Source: Scylla paramamosain (lineage: Eukaryota; Arthropoda; Malacostraca; Decapoda; Portunidae). Taken from it: a DNA stretch of 64,000 bases. A model generated the notes under the pieces. The model saw nothing but the letters and a program-made list of their open reading frames with translations. It did not search any database and was not told the origin of the DNA. The first letter of the stretch is position 1; each line of letters starts with the position of its first letter. Of the stretch, positions 33,629-61,013 are shown piece after piece. A program made the position numbers and the translations under genes. The stretch is taken from contig NC_087155.1 in assembly GCF_035594125.1 (NCBI RefSeq), positions 6,264,192-6,328,191 on the forward strand. Direction: 5' to 3'.

Positions 33629-33965
33629 GATCAACTGTGAAATTAAAGAACTGCATGATGCTAAATGTAACTTAACCCCACAGGACCTCACTAACTGGCC
33701 TTTGTTTATGTCTTTCCTGGGAGTTATGGGAATCAATTGTGAAATTAAAGAACTACATTTAAGTGAGACTAACCTAACCTATGGACAAAAATGCTTGATG
33801 TTATTTCAGTTTTATCCAAAGGAGATTATGGACATTACTATATCATAGTAATTTTGGTAATGATTATTTAGATGTGTAAACAGTGAAGGGATCAACTGGG
33901 AAATTTAAGAACTGCATGAAGTTAAATTTAACCTAATTTAACCCACAAATGAAAATGCTTATGTT
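33629..33965. repeat. Three-copy diverged repeat
   Basis: ATCAACTGTGAAATTAAAGA at about 33629 recurs with changes at about 33732 and 33888, each followed by AACTRCAT and then by TAACCTAA-like or AACCCACA words. Spacing is 103 and 156 bp. Confidence 0.6.
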
Positions 33966-34329
33966 ATTGCAGTATTATCCACTTTCCCTATCATCTGGAA
34001 CAATTTGTGGGCAAGTATTTTCTTTAGTAATGCAGTGTTTTATCAGCCAGTCTGTGGTTTTCTTGTCCTTACACAGTAATTAATATTAACCACCAGGACC
34101 CATGCTATTATGTGAAATTCATGAAATTAGGGGTTAGGTTAGGAAACTGAATCTGACATTTTTGCTTCTCCACCTTAAAACCCTTGATTCCCACCAGGCC
34201 TCCCAAATTTGTTGTGGATGGGAAAAGAAAAGAAGATTCAAGGGCATGCACCACTTCATCTTTTTTTTGCAATTGTTTTCAGGAACTCCCTGCCTGCTTC
34301 TGTATTTCCACCTTCCTATGACTTGAACT

Positions 34330-35203
<874 letters not shown>

Positions 35204-35975
35204 TAGCTAGATATTACATAATGGAGCTGAGGAGAGATACTGCTGCATGTGGTGGACCCAGCCATCATGAACTAAGCTTGTTATACTCTTGAAAGTGGAA
35301 AGCAGTTTCCTTGGTAAATGGCTGTCATGGTAATTGAGAATACATTAAAATATGTCAGAATTGAATATTTCTGTCTTGAAATTGATAGGATGTTTTCCAG
35401 AATTCACATAGTGTGCTCATTCTTTTACATAGCTGTCATTCGGTTGATTATTTGAATTGTCTTTGGCAGATACAAAAGTGTCATTCACATGAAGCCTCCC
35501 ACATTGGAACCACCTCAGTAATAAATATTTGTTGGAATGTGAAGGGTGTCCCTTGCTTTCTTAACCATCTATTTGCTGTTCTGTAAATTTCTTTTGGCAT
35601 CTGAAAATTGATAACTACCATGAAATAAAAGTGAGTTAATGCATGTATGTGACCTGCCAAATCCAGGAGAATATTTAAGCTTCTTCAGTACTTTACAAGA
35701 GGACCACACCTCTCCCCCTTAATTCTCAGCAGGCTTTTGAGGAACAGATGGAAAATGGGAACACAATACACACCATGTATGGCAACCCTTCCTTCCCCCC
35801 AAAAAATATTAAGCTTGTATGGATATTGTAATTCATAATGAGTTTTGTTATTCATTGTATTATTTCTCTTGTAATCAAGTTAAACATTAAAGCTCAAGAA
35901 TTGGGATGGGATATGTTTCCATCATGAAGATTTAATTCATTTTCCAGAGAAGAGGAAGATAAAACAGTGTCCACC
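35204..35975. other. Upstream region of DNAJC21
   Basis: About 770 bp of AT-rich sequence without repeats or frames; presumably the promoter and 5' UTR. No TATA box or other element could be placed with confidence. Confidence 0.45.
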
Positions 35976-50999
<15,024 letters not shown>

Positions 51000-51660
51000 T
51001 CAATTGTTAAAGTAGTGTGTTCACTTTCTTGCTTATCTTGAAATGTTTTTATGATGACTTGGTCAAATAGCTTTATTTTGTTGGCAAAATATATCAGTTA
51101 CTAATCCCGTGCAAAACAAAATGTGATAATAAGATACTCGTATACTCTTAATGATGGATGTTTTGTGAAGTTTCCTCCTGTAGTAAAAAATTTTCACTAA
51201 CAAAACCTTTGCCTATCAAATTTTTTGGAGAAAGAGAATGATTATCAATTGTTCCTTGACATTTTTAGCTACTATACATCTGAAATATTGATTATCTTCA
51301 TGAACTGCACATTGTACATAAGGTATTTTTACAAGGGGAAGATTAGTGAGTGAATTTGGAGAAGTGTTTGAAAGGAGGAAATTGAGTAAAGCAATGAAGT
51401 GCATGAAGGAAATAGAATGTAGGAAGATTATTGTAAGTGTCTAGGATCACATGTTGCTGCATATGGAGGAATACATGTAGGGGCAAAGTTTGGAACATAT
51501 GAATTCAGAAATATGTAAGGAGGAATGACAGAGAGGCCACCAATCGAGACACAATGGCAAAAAAGGTCCTGCATCTCATCATTTTATATGACTCAAATTA
51601 ATCAAGATAGTCTTGAAAAATTTTAATTACATTTTTAAAATTTCTCTGAATAATGCTTGA
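51000..51660. other. DNAJC21 3' flank
   Basis: Presumed 3' UTR and flank. I found no clear AATAAA within the first few hundred bases. No frame is supported. Confidence 0.45.
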
Positions 51661-51716
51661 GATTTATTTTTATTTATTTATTTATTTTATTTATTTATTT
51701 ATTTGTTTATTTATTT

Positions 51717-51759
<43 letters not shown>

Positions 51760-51785
51760 TCTTTATTTTTATTTATTTATTTTTT
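51661..51785. repeat. TTTA-type microsatellite
   Basis: About 30 TTTA units with variants, running into the tail of the next LINE copy. Confidence 0.9.
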
Positions 51786-52191
51786 TGTAGGAGGGACACT
51801 GGTCAAGGGCAACAAAAATCCAATAAAAAAAAAAAGCCCACTGAGATGCCAGTACCAGAAAAGGGTCCAAACCAGTAGTCAAAAATTGAAGGATAAGTGT
51901 CTTGAAACCTCCCTCTTGAAGGAATTCAAGTCATAGGAAATGGAAATACAGACACAGGCAGGGAGTTCCAAAGTTTACCAGAGAAAGGAATGAATGACTG
52001 AGAATACTGGCTACCTCTTGCATTAGAGAGGTGGACAGAACAGGGGTGAGAGAAAGAAGGTCTTGTGCAGTGAGGCCGTAGGAGGAGGGGAGGCATGCAG
52101 TTAGCAAGATCAGAAGAGCAGTTAGCATGAAAATAGTAGTAGAAGATTGCTAGAGGTCCAACAATGCAGCAATGAGAGAGAGGCTGAAGAT
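51780..52191 (-). mobile_element. LINE family 1, copy F (3' end)
   Basis: About 410 bp matching the 3' end of copy A (LWNSLPVSVF, ARGSQYSQSFIPFSG). It may be the 3' part of the same insertion as copy G. Confidence 0.8.
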
Positions 52192-53188
52192 ACTTGGAGT
52201 AATCCAAGATTCCTCACTGTTACCTTAACATTATAAGCAACACCATTGTAAATCTGCTACTACAGAGACAGACTTGATGTGCTACTGGCAGTGCATCAGC
52301 ATGGCTGTGGCTGTCAAACTGCCTTGTGCCTGCAGCTAATCCTCACAGGATCCATAAGGTTGTGTGTGTGTGGGTGCTTAGACCCAGCTACTCCCTACTT
52401 CCCTTTTGCAAGGACATCAACCAGGTATATAGATGGATTTATACAACTATTAACTGCCATAAAGTTGTATATTGTATATTGTATATTGTATATTTATATA
52501 TGACACCGTGTTTTGCAGTAGTTTAAATCTGAAGTTTACCTTAAAACGTTGTTTAATTAAAGGGAGCTTAAAATTCAGGTCTCAAGTTTTAAACATTTTT
52601 ATGCTGACTGTTGCAACATTGGCATGGTTATTTGAATTATACTTCTCTGGATTATTAATTAAAACTTAAAAGACATTTTTTTTCATTTACCAAGTGATAA
52701 ACTTTGAATAAAATAAGAAACCTGTTAGGAGACTACATGGTATAGTTAGATAATTTTGCATTCGTTTTATATGATATAATGGTAAGTGAGTTGAGTAATA
52801 TAGAACCATGACTTTGAACCGTAATGTTTTACTTATGCGACATCATTATTGTCATTAACAACATGTGGAGCAGCAACACATTAATTGTTTCCCATGTATG
52901 TATAATCTTATTCTGCTTTGTATTTCCACTTTGTTCAAAACCATATCAAAAGCCACTGGAAAATAGCTATTTTAGTATGAACCGTAGCATTCTTTATGAA
53001 AGATTATAACCTTTGCTTTCTTTATGTATTTCTATTTAAAGTACAAAATACTCACACCATTCTTCCTAAAACTTGTTTATTTCCCTGTGAAGAATATGTT
53101 CCTCAATAACACAAGCCAAAGATAAATCATATTATAAGTGTGTTTTCTGAACCAATCAATTAACTTTGTCATTGCATGAGCTGTTCAA
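52192..53188. other. Unassigned stretch between LINE pieces F and G
   Basis: About 1 kb of AT-rich sequence with a small GTATATT repeat at 52466-52495. No gene or known element. Confidence 0.4.
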
Positions 53189-53296
53189 TTCCTGAAGGGT
53201 TGGGTGTCTATGAAAAGACTTGGAAAGTGCATGGTGGTATCATCAGCTTAGGAGTGGATAGGACAAGAAATTTGGCTTAGAAGATCATTGATGAAT

Positions 53297-53552
53297 GTGG
53301 TGATTTGTATTTAGGGAAGCACTATGGTATCGAAGCACTTGGTCTCTTAAGGGGTTCATTACCTTTACCTTTATCTTCAAGGCTTCATTAAATTGTTTCA
53401 TTATCTTATTCTTAAGTGTTATATAAACCTGCTCTGCCTACTTCAGTTAGATCAAATTCTAAGTTCATTCAAGTAACTCCTCTGCTGTTGTGTCACTGAC
53501 TAAAGCCTTACGTTAAGGAAGACCAACTATTATTATCCTCACAACAATGAAT
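53297..53552. mobile_element. Short insertion in LINE copy G with ATGAAT duplication
   Basis: ATGAAT at 53291-53296 and 53547-53552 flank 250 bp absent from copy A. The inner segment GGGGTTCATTACC resembles a pol III B box, so a SINE is possible but unproven. Confidence 0.5.
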
Positions 53553-53727
53553 ACATGTAACAGAGAGTGGGTGGTAGGACAGAACCTTGAGGAACACCAC
53601 TTAGGAGAAGAACAATGACCATCTACCAAAACAGCAATGAAACACTCAGAAAGGAAACAAGATGAAGTCGTAGAGAGGACAGAAGCCGTAGGAGGATACT
53701 TTGGAAATCAAAACTTTGTCAGAACTA

Positions 53728-54112
53728 TCATTACAACAAGGAAATTAATGGTGATGAGAATTAGTTCAATTGGAGTACAGCAATCCACCATGACAAGTGG
53801 ACGAAACAGTGAGGATCTAGGTTGAGCAGATTTACCATCCTGGAGCAAACTAATATCAATCTTCTCAGTAGGCGGGGAGTCAGTCACATTCGAGCAGTGG
53901 TTGGATAAACATACCCGCTCTTTCATCCAAGTTTGACTCCAGCCAACAATCAATTTACATCCACACTCCTCGACTCTCTACCATCCTGATAGACATTCCA
54001 GCCATACTGTAGCTAAGTATTCTGTTTAGTCGCAGGTCTGTGCTGATAGGTACTTAGCTAACCCAAGGTAAATATTTATAACCTAGCCTTAGTCCATACA
54101 TGGTAAGTAGCC
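53728..54112. mobile_element. Second insertion in LINE copy G
   Basis: About 385 bp absent from copy A. The flanks AGAACTATCA and AGGCTCTATCA both resemble the uninterrupted AGACTCTA word of copy A, consistent with a target duplication of about 9-10 bp. Family unknown. Confidence 0.45.
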
Positions 54113-55937
54113 AGGCTCTATCAAATGCTTTTTGATATGTATAAGGCAGAAGTGAAAGTTTCACCAAAATCCCTAGAAGAGGATGACCAAGGCTCAGTAA
54201 AGAAGACCACCAGCAGAGTGGCCACAACAAAACCTATGTTGGCAATCAGATATAATATTGTGAAGTGATAGATGTTTAAAAATCTTCCTGCTAAGAATAG
54301 ATTCAAAATCTTTAGAGAGGCAGGAAATCAAAGCAATAGGACAGTAGTTTGAGGGATTAGAACAGTCACCCTTTTTAGGAACAGGCTGAATGTACACAAA
54401 CTTCAAGCAGGAAGGAAAGATAGGTGTGGATAGACAGAGTTGGAAGAGTTTGACTAGGCAAGGTGCAAGCACGGAGGCAGTTTCAAGGAACAACAGGAGG
54501 AACCCCATTAGGTCCATAAGTCTTCTGGAGGTTAAGGCCAGCAAGGGCATGGAAAACATCACTGAGAAAGACCTTAATGCAACGCATGAAGTAGTTGATG
54601 GATGGAGGAGAGGGATGAACAAGCCCTGAATCATCCAAGGTAGAGTTTTTAGCAAAGGTTTGAGGAAAGGGTTCAGCTTTAGAAATAGATGAGATGGCAG
54701 TGGTGCCATTAGGTTGAGGGAAAGATGAAAAAGCAAAAGTTACTGGAGATGTTTTTGTCAAGGTGCCAGAAGTCACAAGGGGAGTTAGATCATGAAAGAA
54801 TTTGAAATTTTCTTTTGATGAATGAGTTTTGGCCAGTTGGAGAATGGTCTTGGCACAATTTCAGGAATTTCAGGCATAAATACAAAATGCACAAGATAGT
54901 GATAATAGGCTCATGTATTATTTTTGGGCTGTCTCTCTATCATGTACAGCATGAGAAAAGGCTAAGTTAAACCATGGTTTAGGGTGAGAGAAAGAGTGAG
55001 GAATGTATGCCTCCATGCCAAAACATTATCACCTTTGTTTTGTGTTCAGCACACAGAAATGGGTCTTTAACACAGAAGCAGTAGTCATTCCAAGGAAAAA
55101 CAGAATAATACCTCCTCATTTCCCCCCAATTAGCAGAGGTATCTCCAGTTGGAGAATCCTGAGAAGGAAGTGGAGTAATAGGACAAGATACAGATATGAC
55201 TGGAGGAGCCCAGTGGAGAAGCAGAAGGATTAGAGGTTAGAAAAAGATCAAGAATGTTGGGCATATCTCCAAGACGGTCGAGAATACAAATAGTGTGCTA
55301 GTTGTTGTAGGTCATGTGGGATAGTAAAGTTAAGGGCTAGTTCACCAGGTTAAACAATGAAGGGAGAGGAAATCCAAAGCTGGTGGTGAACAGTGAAGTC
55401 TCCAAGAATGGAGATCTACGCTAAAGGGATGAGAGTCAGGATGTGCTCTATTTCAGAAGTTAAAAAGTCAAAAGTTTTTTTTTTGTGGTTAGAGGAGTTA
55501 GGTGAGAGGTATACAGCACAGATTAATTTAGTTTGAGTGTGACTCTGTAGTCGTAGCCAGATGCTATGAGATTCAAGAGCGTGGGCACAAGAGCAAGTTA
55601 TGTCAATGAGCACATAAATGCAACATCCAGCCTTGAATTGAAAATGAGGATAGAGAAAGTAAGAGGGAACAGAGAAGGGGTTGCTATCAGCTGTCTCAGA
55701 TACCTGTGGTGGGAAAAAGAAAATATACTTTAGTAGAGGAGAGGTGGTGTTCCACAGACAGAAAATTAGATCAATGGCCGTGATTGTTGCACACGTTAAT
55801 GAAAAAAAAACAATAATAATAATAAATAAACAAATAAATAAATAAATAAATAAATAAAAATATTTAGCTCGATACCAGAGAACAGTCCGAACTAGGGACT
55901 TTGTGGACTCCGAAGCTGGTGTAGGAGTCGCCATATT

Positions 55938-56030
55938 ATCATTGTTTATTTATTTTTTATTTTATTTGTTTATTCATTCATTTTATTTATTTGTTTATTT
56001 ATTTATTTACTTATTTATTTATTTATTCAT

Positions 56031-56089
<59 letters not shown>

Positions 56090-56185
56090 GTTATTATTAT
56101 TTATTTATTTATTTTTAATTATTTTTTTATTTCATTTATTTATTTTTTTTATTTTATTTATTTATTTATTTATTTATTTTTTTTG
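55938..56185. repeat. TTTA/TTA microsatellite cluster
   Basis: TTTA units, a pure (TTA)n at 56033-56088, then more TTTA units, sitting in the 5' leader of LINE copy G. Confidence 0.92.
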
Positions 56186-56378
56186 AGTGAAGCGTATACA
56201 TGTACTCGTAAATATTAGATGCATGTAGAGTCGTGTAAAGGAAAAGTTGTCTTTAGAGGGCAGACTGTGACTGCCCCCTTGTGTTGTGAGTCACAAAGAG
56301 AAACGTTCAGGGAGATCACAGCTGGGTCGTAGATAAGTTCATAGCACCCCCTGATTTAATACTTGAGACCTCACAACA

Positions 56379-57282
56379 TTCCCATTATATTTTCATACTA
56401 CTCATCACAGTATTTCACATGATTTTTTATGATGCATTCAACAGCACTTCTCGTGGTGTTCCCAAGCGCCGGTCTTGTGCAAAATACTGAACCTCCCCAT
56501 TCTTAAACGTTTTCGTCTATCGTAATGACTATTTTAAAGGCTATGAAATGATTAGTCACATTCTCATGGGTGTCTTTTCTCCTGACAGTGCAGAATCCAT
56601 ATTAAATTATCACCAAAAATATGAAAACACCTATAAGACCCGGCTTACGCTATTCCGTTAAAAAGTATTCGAGATGAAACTCCGAAACGTTTCATATACA
56701 AAAGTTGCACCATGAAATATTTCCAAAATCTTATCTGAATTTATTCTACTTATTTTCACCATGTGTATGGCGTTATATTACCAAAATAGTGTTGATATAT
56801 TGCCTGTGATATGAGTCTTCATAGGAATAAAATAAATAAAGCTAGTCTCTAAAATATTCCTGCGTCTCATCGACGTCTCCCAGCATTCACAGGCAAAACT
56901 ATACAGTAAACTGAGCTTTAACTACATTGCCGAGCTAAATTTCTCAGAGTACAGCACTATATCAGACTAAAATAATAGAAAGAAAGAAAAACGATGTTCA
57001 ATACAGTGTTAAAAAAGACATGTTTGACATTAATTATGTTTCAAGATTTTGTCATCTTCGTCGCCGTCGTCGTTGTTGTTGATAATTAGATAAATCAAAC
57101 GTGTCTCCTTTATCTGTTGTACTTATATGGACAACACTAAACCTATAAATTATTAACAGAGCTAAGAAACGTTTGTATTGTCACCCCGAGCGAGAGGGGA
57201 GGAGCCAGCTGTTGGCCGGCATATGTGACGTCAGTAGCGGCTTGTTTACGGTGAGGGACGAGGACGTAAGGCAAGAGCAACC
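56379..57282 (+). promoter_or_regulatory. ZC3H14: Upstream region of ZC3H14
   Basis: Unique sequence between the LINE and the ZC3H14 start, with no other gene. The last 100 bp become GC-richer and contain the CRE described separately. The promoter role is inferred from position only. Confidence 0.45.
57226..57233. promoter_or_regulatory. ZC3H14: CRE-type palindrome TGACGTCA
   Basis: A perfect CREB/ATF site, 50 bp upstream of the ATG. Such sites commonly lie in proximal promoters; binding here is not shown. Confidence 0.55.
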
Positions 57283-57321
57283 ATGGAGGGTGTAGCATCC
57301 GAGGTCAGCCTGAAAATACGG
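57283..57321 (+). CDS. ZC3H14: ZC3H14 exon 1
   Basis: ATG to CGG/GTGAGT; 13 codons, phase 0. Confidence 0.92.
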
Positions 57322-60300
57322 GTGAGTATGCTGTGTACCTCACTAATGACAGCCCAGTATGGAACCTTGAGCTATGAGATGTTTCAGTATAGTCAGGTGT
57401 AGATAGTCGTGGTTGGATAATGAGCCCGTGAACTGGTGCACTAGTGACGTGTGATGGCCAGGTAGACAGTTACTTATGATTGGCTTGACTGGTAAGAAAT
57501 ACACTGACTGCTGCAGACATTTGTGTGAAGAGCTTTTTCAGTAATAGTAATAGTGACAGTCGTTTGAGTAAATAGTCAAACCCTGCTGCACTCCACTCGT
57601 TTCGTTAACATATTAACACCATAACTTCAATAGTTTTTAAGGTAGTCGTCATGAAGCAGGTAATTCTAGACAAGAGGACTGCATCATTCTGATTTAAAGC
57701 CCTGACTGCTGACTTTTGTAGTTGCCCAAAAGGTTTCAAAATCATGACGTACTACTTGATCTGACTTCATTTCTAAATGCAACACAGCTTATCACATTAA
57801 CTGCTACACAAACTGAGATTTAAAGAATTTTTGGTATTCACTCATCTCATGGCAAAAGAAAAAAAAATCGTTTTCTGTGAAGTACTTGGATCACATATAC
57901 CACAGTAGTGTTTATCATTTTTTGCCTGAAAAGCTTACGCTTAAAAAAAGGCTAGCCATAATAAAAAATTTATGGAATATAAATATACAATGTATGTAAT
58001 GGCTATAAATAAATGTTCAAATGTTCAAATGTTCATTACCATCGCAAATTGTTAATTCCTGAGATATTAGTTTTCATCAAATTTACTGTTAAGGTATGTT
58101 AGATTAGGTTTAATTAAGTTAGGTTTAGTTCATGTTTTCTTTAATGAATTTCTGCTTGTTTATGTGTGTGTGTGGGGGGGAGGGGTATGTAAGAAAAAAA
58201 TATTTGTGATGGAAACAGTTACTAGATTCATTCAGAGCACATCAAAATGTTTCAGAAAAATGTAGTCTTGTCTGAAAATGTTAGATGGGTGAAAAGTATA
58301 AATGTACTGAATTTTTAACCATGATATTGCTTTCTGACAGTTATTTCCTTCATGCATATATTTTTGATAGTTACTACAAAATGTTACTCTTAAATTGCAT
58401 GTGGTCCTATTATATACCAAGATTTTATCATTTAAGGGCTCATGTCTCTTTGATCCTCTCTTGATTGTCATGAATCTGCCATAAAAAAAATTTGGGCTTA
58501 GAAAAAAAAATGAAATGGCTTTATAAATGGCTGCCTTGCTTATTTATGACAAATGAACTTACAGTGTGAGCATTCAAAAGAATTTTTCTGTACAAAATGT
58601 ATATACCTATATATATATTTAGTGGCTCAGTGGTGTAGGGGCTAGCACTTAGGTCATAGCTAAGAGGTTCCGAGTTCAAACCTTGGATCCAGTAGAGATA
58701 ATCTGAACAGGTAAAAATTAGGTGATAAATGCCAAGATTCAGATAATTTGGTTTAAGATGCAGGATTCAGTCATCCATATCACATTTTTTTTTTCATATG
58801 GCCTCTTTGTTAGCATAACATTGAGAAGATAATGGCAATATTTCTACTCATTGCTACTATAAAGGTGGGTTTGCACAGGGTTGTTTTTTCACCTGGCTGC
58901 TTGCAGCCACCTGGAGCATCTGGCAGGTTCCACCCAAAAGCATTCATATGGTTAAGAGCAGCCGCTGGCTTGCTTGCTGCTGCATCAAAACAAATAATCA
59001 AGATGGTTGCTTTAGTTGCAATTTTGCTGTGCTTGAAGAAAATGCAAATGAAGAAATGATTGTGGAGTCATTCCTGGTCAGCCTTACAGGCTGTGGTGCT
59101 CATGATGCCTTCTGGTACACGCATGCTGGCTTCCTCAGTGACAATGTAAATAAACCAATTATGTGTCTGTAAAAAAAAAAAAATAAATAAATAAATAAGT
59201 AAGTATTTTATTTATTTTTTGTTTATAATGGTTCAGTCAGTGGTTAATACTAAAACACTTTCCAACAATATTCCTTCTATTTTCAATTTTATATTGATAG
59301 TTGTTCTCATTTGAACCTGGAAAATTGCTGGCAAGGCAGTTGATCAGATTGACAGAGTGGTTTCCTGGTTGGCCCAGCAATTCAGCAAATTCTGGCTGCA
59401 CAATCCCGGCTGCAAGCAGCAGCAAATTATCCCATGTAAATCCGCCTTAAGAGGAAGAATCAGTAACATACCCAAATACAAACTAATTTGATGGACTTAC
59501 TTTATACTATATCTACCTTAGGATTAGGATAAATAATATTTATGATTTCCCTACATTTCAGTAAATTCTCATTAATTTCTAGTTGTCAAGCAAAACTATA
59601 AATTTATGCACTCCCATCATGACCACTAATCATGAGTGATTAGTGGCCAGCTTACGTTGTCTTATCACTACTTACTTTCTTCTATCTTCATTTAGAAATG
59701 GACAGATTAATCATTTGCTGGTTTGAAAACTAGGTGGTAGAGGTTTTAAGCCAAAGGTGCTGCAATAGAATTTTGATTAAATATATAATGAATTTTGTCA
59801 TACATGACATGGCTTTATGCAGTTTAGTTACTGTTTTACAACATTCATCTTGGTGATACTGTACTTGTCTATGGAACCTGTATAACAAAAGAATACCCGG
59901 AAGTGCTGAAGTATGGTGCCTCAGTAACTGTCATCAGATGAATTTAAAAATCTACTTTAATTCTGGATTTAATTGTGTTGATTGATCTCTACTTATATTC
60001 AACTTCCCATCAGTCAGTCCCATCCCAACTAGTTCATGACTGGTTCAATTTGGGTTTTTTCTCCTTTCACATATAAAATTTGAGTATATTATTTATTGAT
60101 TTCATTCAGATTTTTACTACATAAAGTTGTAAGGAACATATTACACATTGGGTTTGGTGACAGTTTTCCTTTATATTACTGGATGGTAAATGCTTTAATT
60201 TTTTCTCTTTAAATTCCAGTCTGCAATCAAAGCCAAGCTTGTTGAACTGGGAACTTATGTAGGTAAGTACTTATGGTCATGTCTGTTTAGTACTTAATTC

Positions 60301-60732
60301 ATTGCATACTTTGCATTATATTTTCATTGGGCTAATTTTAGTTCTCATTCATATTTGTCATATTAGAAAAGAAAGAAACCTCAGGAGTAGAGGAAAGAAT
60401 TATGTGTATTGATCTTACCCTTTAACTTGAGTTAGTCATGGCATTTCCCTTATTACTTTTATGATGGCATTAGAATTGTCTTCTTTGTGACATGTTGATA
60501 ATTAAGGCTAATTTTGTACCCTACATTTTAGATGAAGAACTGCCAGACTACATCATGGTGCTGGTGGCCAATAAGAAAACAAAAGACCAGATGGATGACG
60601 ACCTGAGTTTGTTTTTGGGGCACAACACAGAACGCTTTACTTCTTGGCTACACCACGTCCTGCAGAAACTCAATGCTGCTGCCCTTCTACAAGGTACTGG
60701 AACTTCTACTACAGAGATGGGAAGAAGTAAAG
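57283..60732 (+). CDS. ZC3H14: ZC3H14/Nab2 nuclear poly(A)-binding protein, first three exons (partial)
   Basis: Exons 57283-57321, 60220-60262 and 60532-60732 join in phases 0 and 1 to give MEGVASEVSLKIR, SAIKAKLVELGTYV and DEELPDYIMVLVANKKTKDQ, DLSLFLGHNTERFTSWLHHV. This is the N-terminal PWI-like domain of ZC3H14 (Drosophila Nab2, yeast Nab2). By family knowledge that domain contacts the nuclear pore and export factors, while C-terminal CCCH fingers bind poly(A); the fingers lie beyond the window. The ATG at 57283 has the strong context ACCATGG. In exon 3 a second donor-like GTACTG follows 60693; the longer boundary at AAAG/GTGAGA is preferred. Confidence 0.93.
58617..58700 (+). repeat. 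tRNA-derived SINE head in ZC3H14 intron 1
   Basis: A box TGGCTCAGTGG and B box GAGTTCAAACC. D, anticodon (CTTAG/CTAAG with loop GTCATAG) and T (CCGAG/CTTGG) arms can all fold, but the acceptor strands do not pair. It therefore looks like the head of a SINE rather than a working tRNA gene. The body continues to about 58790 and ends near a poly-T. Confidence 0.6.
58863..59446. mobile_element. Harbinger-like MITE
   Basis: Ends GGTGGGTTTGCA and (reverse complement) GGCGGATTTACAT are inverted matches, flanked by TAA/TTAA. Inside, a frame reads ALVAILLCLKKMQMKK, similar to the N-terminus of PIF/Harbinger transposases, so it may derive from a deleted autonomous copy. About 584 bp. Confidence 0.6.
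60220..60262 (+). CDS. ZC3H14: ZC3H14 exon 2
   Basis: Acceptor aaattccag, donor GTAG/GTAAGT; SAIKAKLVELGTYV, ends in phase 1. Confidence 0.94.
60532..60732 (+). CDS. ZC3H14: ZC3H14 exon 3
   Basis: Acceptor acattttag; completes the D of DEELPDYI. The 3' boundary is preferred at AAAG/GTGAGA (60732), with an alternative at 60693. Confidence 0.88.
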
Positions 60733-60894
60733 GTGAGATATTTCAGTTTGGAAAAATAGCTAAATATTTTCCTTCATATTACTGAACTTTATCAAGGCTT
60801 GATAGATTTTTCCCCTGGAATCTTGCACAATACTTGACCTTGAAAGGGAAAGCAATTGTAATGCAGTGTTACAATTCTATAGTTATGTATGTTA

Positions 60895-61008
<114 letters not shown>

Positions 61009-61013
61009 GACAC

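Larger units (their letters stand above)
53189..56378 (-). mobile_element. LINE family 1, copy G (5' two thirds) with internal insertions
   Basis: Matches copy A from about 19915 to 22285, including the MATPTPASES start (55932-55934) and the 5' leader. It is interrupted by a 250-bp insert at 53297-53546 flanked by ATGAAT, by a 0.38-kb insert at about 53728-54112, and by AT-rich repeat expansions at 55800-55862 and 55935-56190. Many frameshifts. Confidence 0.82.

Noticed and set aside
58617..58690. Functional tRNA-Met gene
   Set aside because: Three arms fold, but the flanking acceptor strands do not pair and the upstream side is a TA run; a SINE head fits better.
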